Source of the DNA: DASPJL01 sp035628645
Lineage (GTDB): Bacteria > Bacteroidota > Bacteroidia > Cytophagales > Cyclobacteriaceae
Direction: 5' to 3'
Assembly: GCA_035628645.1 (NCBI GenBank)
Contig: DASPJL010000015.1
Location: 1 to 42,350, forward strand
DNA length: 42,350 nucleotides
The notes under the pieces were generated by a model, which was not told the DNA's origin, did not search any database, and was given only the letters and a program-made list of their open reading frames with translations. This document shows positions 39,814 to 42,350 of the stretch, piece by piece. Within the stretch, counting starts at the first letter, position 1, and each line of letters begins with the position of its first letter. A program made the translations under genes and the position numbers.

Positions 39814-42030
39814 ATGAACTATTTAGATAAAGTAAACTTCCCCATACCACGAACTCCATACTTCAAACCCAATAAAATGCAAGTACACGAAATTGAAAAC
39901 ATCGAACGCCATTCTACTGATAAAAACGGTATAGAATCAAAAGATGGATCTTTAATCAGCAGGAGAAGATTCTTCAATTACCTGGGCGGAGGAATTGCTG
40001 TCGTAATGGTTTCAGGCCCTTTGCAGGCTTTTAATCAACCAAAAACATCTCAACTAGAAAGATTTGACGATGATCAGATTGCTGCATGGCTCCATATAGG
40101 TGAAGATGGAAAAATAACCGTTTTCACGGGCAAGGTGGAAGTTGGCCAAAACATAAGGACTTCCCTTACACAGATTGTAGCGGAAGAACTTCAGGTTCCT
40201 GTACAATCCATTACCATGATCATGGGAGACACCGACCTTACTCCTTATGATCGAGGGACATTTGGAAGCAGAACAACTCCAACCATTAATACTAAACTTC
40301 AAAAAGTAGCGGCTACGACCCGGGAAATTCTGTTGGATCAGGCGGCTGAAAAATGGAAAACAAAAAAGGAATTGCTAAAGGTATCCGGAGGAAAAATCGT
40401 CAATACCAAAAATCAAAACAGTATTGAATATGGAACGCTGACCAAAGGAAAAAAAATAGTACACCCCATTGATGTTAATGTAAAAGTAACACCGGCAACA
40501 CAATGGAAAATTGCAGGCAAGCCCGAACAAAAAGTGGACGCGGAAAGAATCATCACTGGCAAGCATCAATATGTTTCCGATATGAAGTTGCCGGAGATGG
40601 TTTATGGAAAGATTTTACGGGCACCTACTATTAAATCCAACCTTCAATCGGCAAATGTTGACATAGCCAAATCAATGGATGGAGTAAAAGTGGTAAGGGA
40701 GAAAGATTTCATAGGCGTAACGGGACCAGACTTACAAACTGCTATAAAAGCAATTAACTCTATAAAAGCAGAATGGAATATTAGCGAGCAACCTTCTAAA
40801 GGCGAGATCTTTGATTATTTTAAAGAGAAGGCATCAAAGGAAAATAATCAAAATGTAACCGGCAATCTAAATCAAGGATTTGAAGCAGCAGAAAAAACCC
40901 TTAAAGCGTCCTATACTATTGATTATATCGCACATGTACCTATGGAACCCAGGGCTGCTTTGGCTTTGTGGGAAGGAGAAAAGCTTACGGTATGGACGGG
41001 AACTCAAAGACCATTCGGAGTAAGGGAGGAACTGGCCGAGCATTTTGGTATCAAGGAAGAAATGATCAGAGTGATCATGCCTGATACCGGTTCTGCTTTT
41101 GGGGGCAAACATTCTGGGGAAGCGGCCATTGAAGCTGCCAGACTAGCAAAAGCAGTTCAAAAACCGGTAAAGGTTGTATGGACCCGGGAAGAAGAATTTG
41201 TATGGGCTTATTTACGTCCTGCAGGCTTAATTGAAATAAATGCTGGCTGCGCTAAGGACGGAACAATTACTGCATGGGAATTCCATAATTACAATTCGGG
41301 GGATGCAGGCTTGGAAAGTTTATATACCATGCCCAATAAGACCACTAACTTTCACTGGATAGATTCTCCTTTCAAACAAGGTTCTTACAGGGCGCTTGCA
41401 GCTACCGCCAATAACTTTGCGAGGGAGTCTCATATTAACGAAATGGCCCGGATGATAAATATGGATCCTTTGGAATTCAGGTTAAAAAACCTGAAAGATG
41501 ACCGGATGAAAGACGTACTTAATGCAGCAGCGAAGGCCTTTGGGTGGAAGAATAGAAAACCTGCTGAAAATCATGGCTTCGGTATTGCCTGCGCTTTTGA
41601 AAAAGCAGGATATGTGGCGACTTGTGCGGAGGTAGTGGTAGATCCGACCACGGACGAAGTTAAAATTGTGCGGGTTTCGGAGGCTTTCGATTGCGGCACG
41701 GTAATAAACCCGCATCACCTGGAAGGACAAATAGTAGGCGCAGTTATTCAGGGCTTGGGTGGTGCATTATTTGAAAGCATTGATTTTGAGAATGGTAAAA
41801 TCCTTAACCCAAAACTTTCTCAATACAGAGTTCCAAGATTTAAAGACGTGCCACCAATAGAAGCGATAATCGTAGACAATAAAGTTCTTCCCTCTTCCGG
41901 AGCGGGAGAAACACCTATATTGGGTATTGCCCCTGCGATCAGGGAAGCTATTGTGAGTGCAACCGGAATAAAATTATATACAATGCCCCTTGTTCCCAAT
42001 GGGAAAGTAACTAAAGAAATAAAGCCATAA
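39814..42030 (+). CDS. Molybdopterin-dependent hydroxylase large subunit (IorB-like), Tat-exported
   Basis: 738 residues. Near the N-terminus SRRRFFNYLGGGIAVVMVSG (about 49-68) is a twin-arginine signal, placed after an unusually long leader; an internal ATG at 39877 would shorten it by 21 residues. Mo-cofactor-binding segments typical of the xanthine dehydrogenase family follow: VEVGQNIRTSLTQIVAEEL, DTDLTPYDRGTFGSR, HVPMEPRAALALWEGE, TGSAFGGKHSGEAAIEAARL, and the catalytic-glutamate loop SSGAGETPILGIAPAI near the end. It is the isoquinoline 1-oxidoreductase beta/aldehyde dehydrogenase type. Substrates are N-heterocycles or aldehydes; which one is not visible. No FAD subunit is adjacent. A strong terminator follows. 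Confidence 0.92.
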   Translation: MNYLDKVNFPIPRTPYFKPNKMQVHEIENIERHSTDKNGIESKDGSLISRRRFFNYLGGGIAVVMVSGPLQAFNQPKTSQLERFDDDQIAAWLHIGEDGKITVFTGKVEVGQNIRTSLTQIVAEELQVPVQSITMIMGDTDLTPYDRGTFGSRTTPTINTKLQKVAATTREILLDQAAEKWKTKKELLKVSGGKIVNTKNQNSIEYGTLTKGKKIVHPIDVNVKVTPATQWKIAGKPEQKVDAERIITGKHQYVSDMKLPEMVYGKILRAPTIKSNLQSANVDIAKSMDGVKVVREKDFIGVTGPDLQTAIKAINSIKAEWNISEQPSKGEIFDYFKEKASKENNQNVTGNLNQGFEAAEKTLKASYTIDYIAHVPMEPRAALALWEGEKLTVWTGTQRPFGVREELAEHFGIKEEMIRVIMPDTGSAFGGKHSGEAAIEAARLAKAVQKPVKVVWTREEEFVWAYLRPAGLIEINAGCAKDGTITAWEFHNYNSGDAGLESLYTMPNKTTNFHWIDSPFKQGSYRALAATANNFARESHINEMARMINMDPLEFRLKNLKDDRMKDVLNAAAKAFGWKNRKPAENHGFGIACAFEKAGYVATCAEVVVDPTTDEVKIVRVSEAFDCGTVINPHHLEGQIVGAVIQGLGGALFESIDFENGKILNPKLSQYRVPRFKDVPPIEAIIVDNKVLPSSGAGETPILGIAPAIREAIVSATGIKLYTMPLVPNGKVTKEIKP

Positions 42031-42063
42031 AAAAAGGCCGGCTCTTAAAAACCGGCTTTTTTT
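42031..42063. terminator. Bidirectional terminator after the hydroxylase operon
   Basis: GCCGG pairs with CCGGC, extended by A-runs on the left and T-runs on the right (AAAAAGGCCGG ... CCGGCTTTTTTT). It starts right after the stop codon and serves the convergent CBM6 gene too. Confidence 0.8.
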
Positions 42064-42127
42064 AATTCAATATCCTAATTTTAGTTATTTATTCAATTCA
42101 TTCAATAATTGAATGCTGTTTCAATAA

Positions 42128-42350
42128 TTATTGCCTGGTAATTCTCCACCAGTTGATGTTCCATCCGCCAGCCTGAGCGTAAATTCCAAAATTGTAAGTA
42201 CCGGCATTTATGTTAACCGTATGGGAAACAGTGGTCCAGTTTTGCCATCCGCCAGTGTTAGGAACAGTACGTGATCCCAATTGAATGGCTCCTCCGTTTA
42301 AGTCTAAAGAAAGTACACCTGATCCATTTGGGCTGGCAACTCTATATTCT
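42128..42350 (-). CDS. CBM6-containing secreted protein, 3' end only
   Basis: The last 74 codons of a gene that enters from the right edge. The translation EYRVASPNGSGVLSLDLNGG ... NINWWRITRQ is the C-terminal half of a CBM6, about four-fifths identical by eye to the CBM6 of the two GH18-type genes 16-19 kb away. Unlike those, it stops directly after the CBM6 (TAA at 42128-42130), with no T9SS sorting domain. The sorting signal, if any, must be absent or elsewhere, or the protein uses another export route. The catalytic part lies outside the window. Confidence 0.85.
   Translation of the reverse strand, partial: EYRVASPNGSGVLSLDLNGGAIQLGSRTVPNTGGWQNWTTVSHTVNINAGTYNFGIYAQAGGWNINWWRITRQ

Noticed and set aside
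1..42350. CRISPR arrays, phage genes, complete insertion sequences, rRNA or tRNA genes
   Set aside because: Looked for on both strands; repeats present are palindromic or low-complexity, without regular spacers, and only one transposase fragment was found.

Overview
The window looks like a chromosome segment of a Bacteroidota bacterium, probably in the Cytophagales/Chitinophagales range. The grounds are secreted proteins with type IX secretion (T9SS) C-terminal sorting domains, a TonB-dependent outer-membrane receptor, 7TM-DISM histidine kinases, candidate promoters of the Bacteroidota TAnnTTTG type, AT-rich DNA (judged by eye, not counted), and intergenic spaces full of short palindromic or low-complexity repeats. 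No rRNA, tRNA, CRISPR array or intact transposon was seen. The species cannot be named from sequence reading alone.

Layout. 0-6.1 kb: pirin, a PRC-barrel protein, a secreted carboxypeptidase-regulatory-like protein whose signal peptide is displaced by a one-base frameshift, a small TonB-dependent receptor flanked by two copies of a hairpin repeat, a VOC protein and a small hypothetical. 6.5-9.1 kb: a 7TM-DISM sensor kinase and a lipoprotein. 9.3-16.5 kb: a seven-gene efflux operon (TetR, TolC-like, HlyD-like, two ABC ATPases, two ABC-2 permeases) resembling the E. coli ybhGFSR/cecR arrangement; most gaps from the HlyD gene onward hold repeats. 16.7-20.8 kb: a double-PAS histidine kinase, a lipid A-type acyltransferase, a fatty-acid desaturase and a VOC protein. 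21.0-26.3 kb: a secreted hypothetical and two adjacent secreted GH18-type proteins with beta/gamma-crystallin, CBM6 (one also ricin-type) and T9SS sorting domains, nearly identical over their last ~650 bp. 26.3-27.4 kb: a membrane protein and a PIN toxin-antitoxin pair. 27.8-31.8 kb: a DEAD-box RNA helicase, a CHASE3/GAF receptor with no output domain, and an HU-like protein. 32.0-37 kb, all minus strand: an alcohol dehydrogenase-type reductase, an NTF2-like lipoprotein, an MqsR-like toxin with a Panacea-domain antitoxin, an IS4-type transposase scrap, a rifampin ADP-ribosyltransferase (Arr) and a subclass B1 metallo-beta-lactamase. 37.3-42.35 kb: glutaminyl-tRNA synthetase, a two-subunit molybdenum hydroxylase, and the 3' end of another CBM6 protein running off the window.

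The points most worth following up are the resistance/toxin-antitoxin cluster beside the transposase scrap, the divergent GH18 protein with an altered catalytic motif next to a canonical chitinase, the Panacea antitoxin that has lost its zinc-ribbon cysteines and whose palindromic operator overlaps the -33 box, and several repeat families (one dispersed about 10 kb apart) that look mobile or regulatory. I did not find a contiguous multi-gene system that I can call new with confidence.
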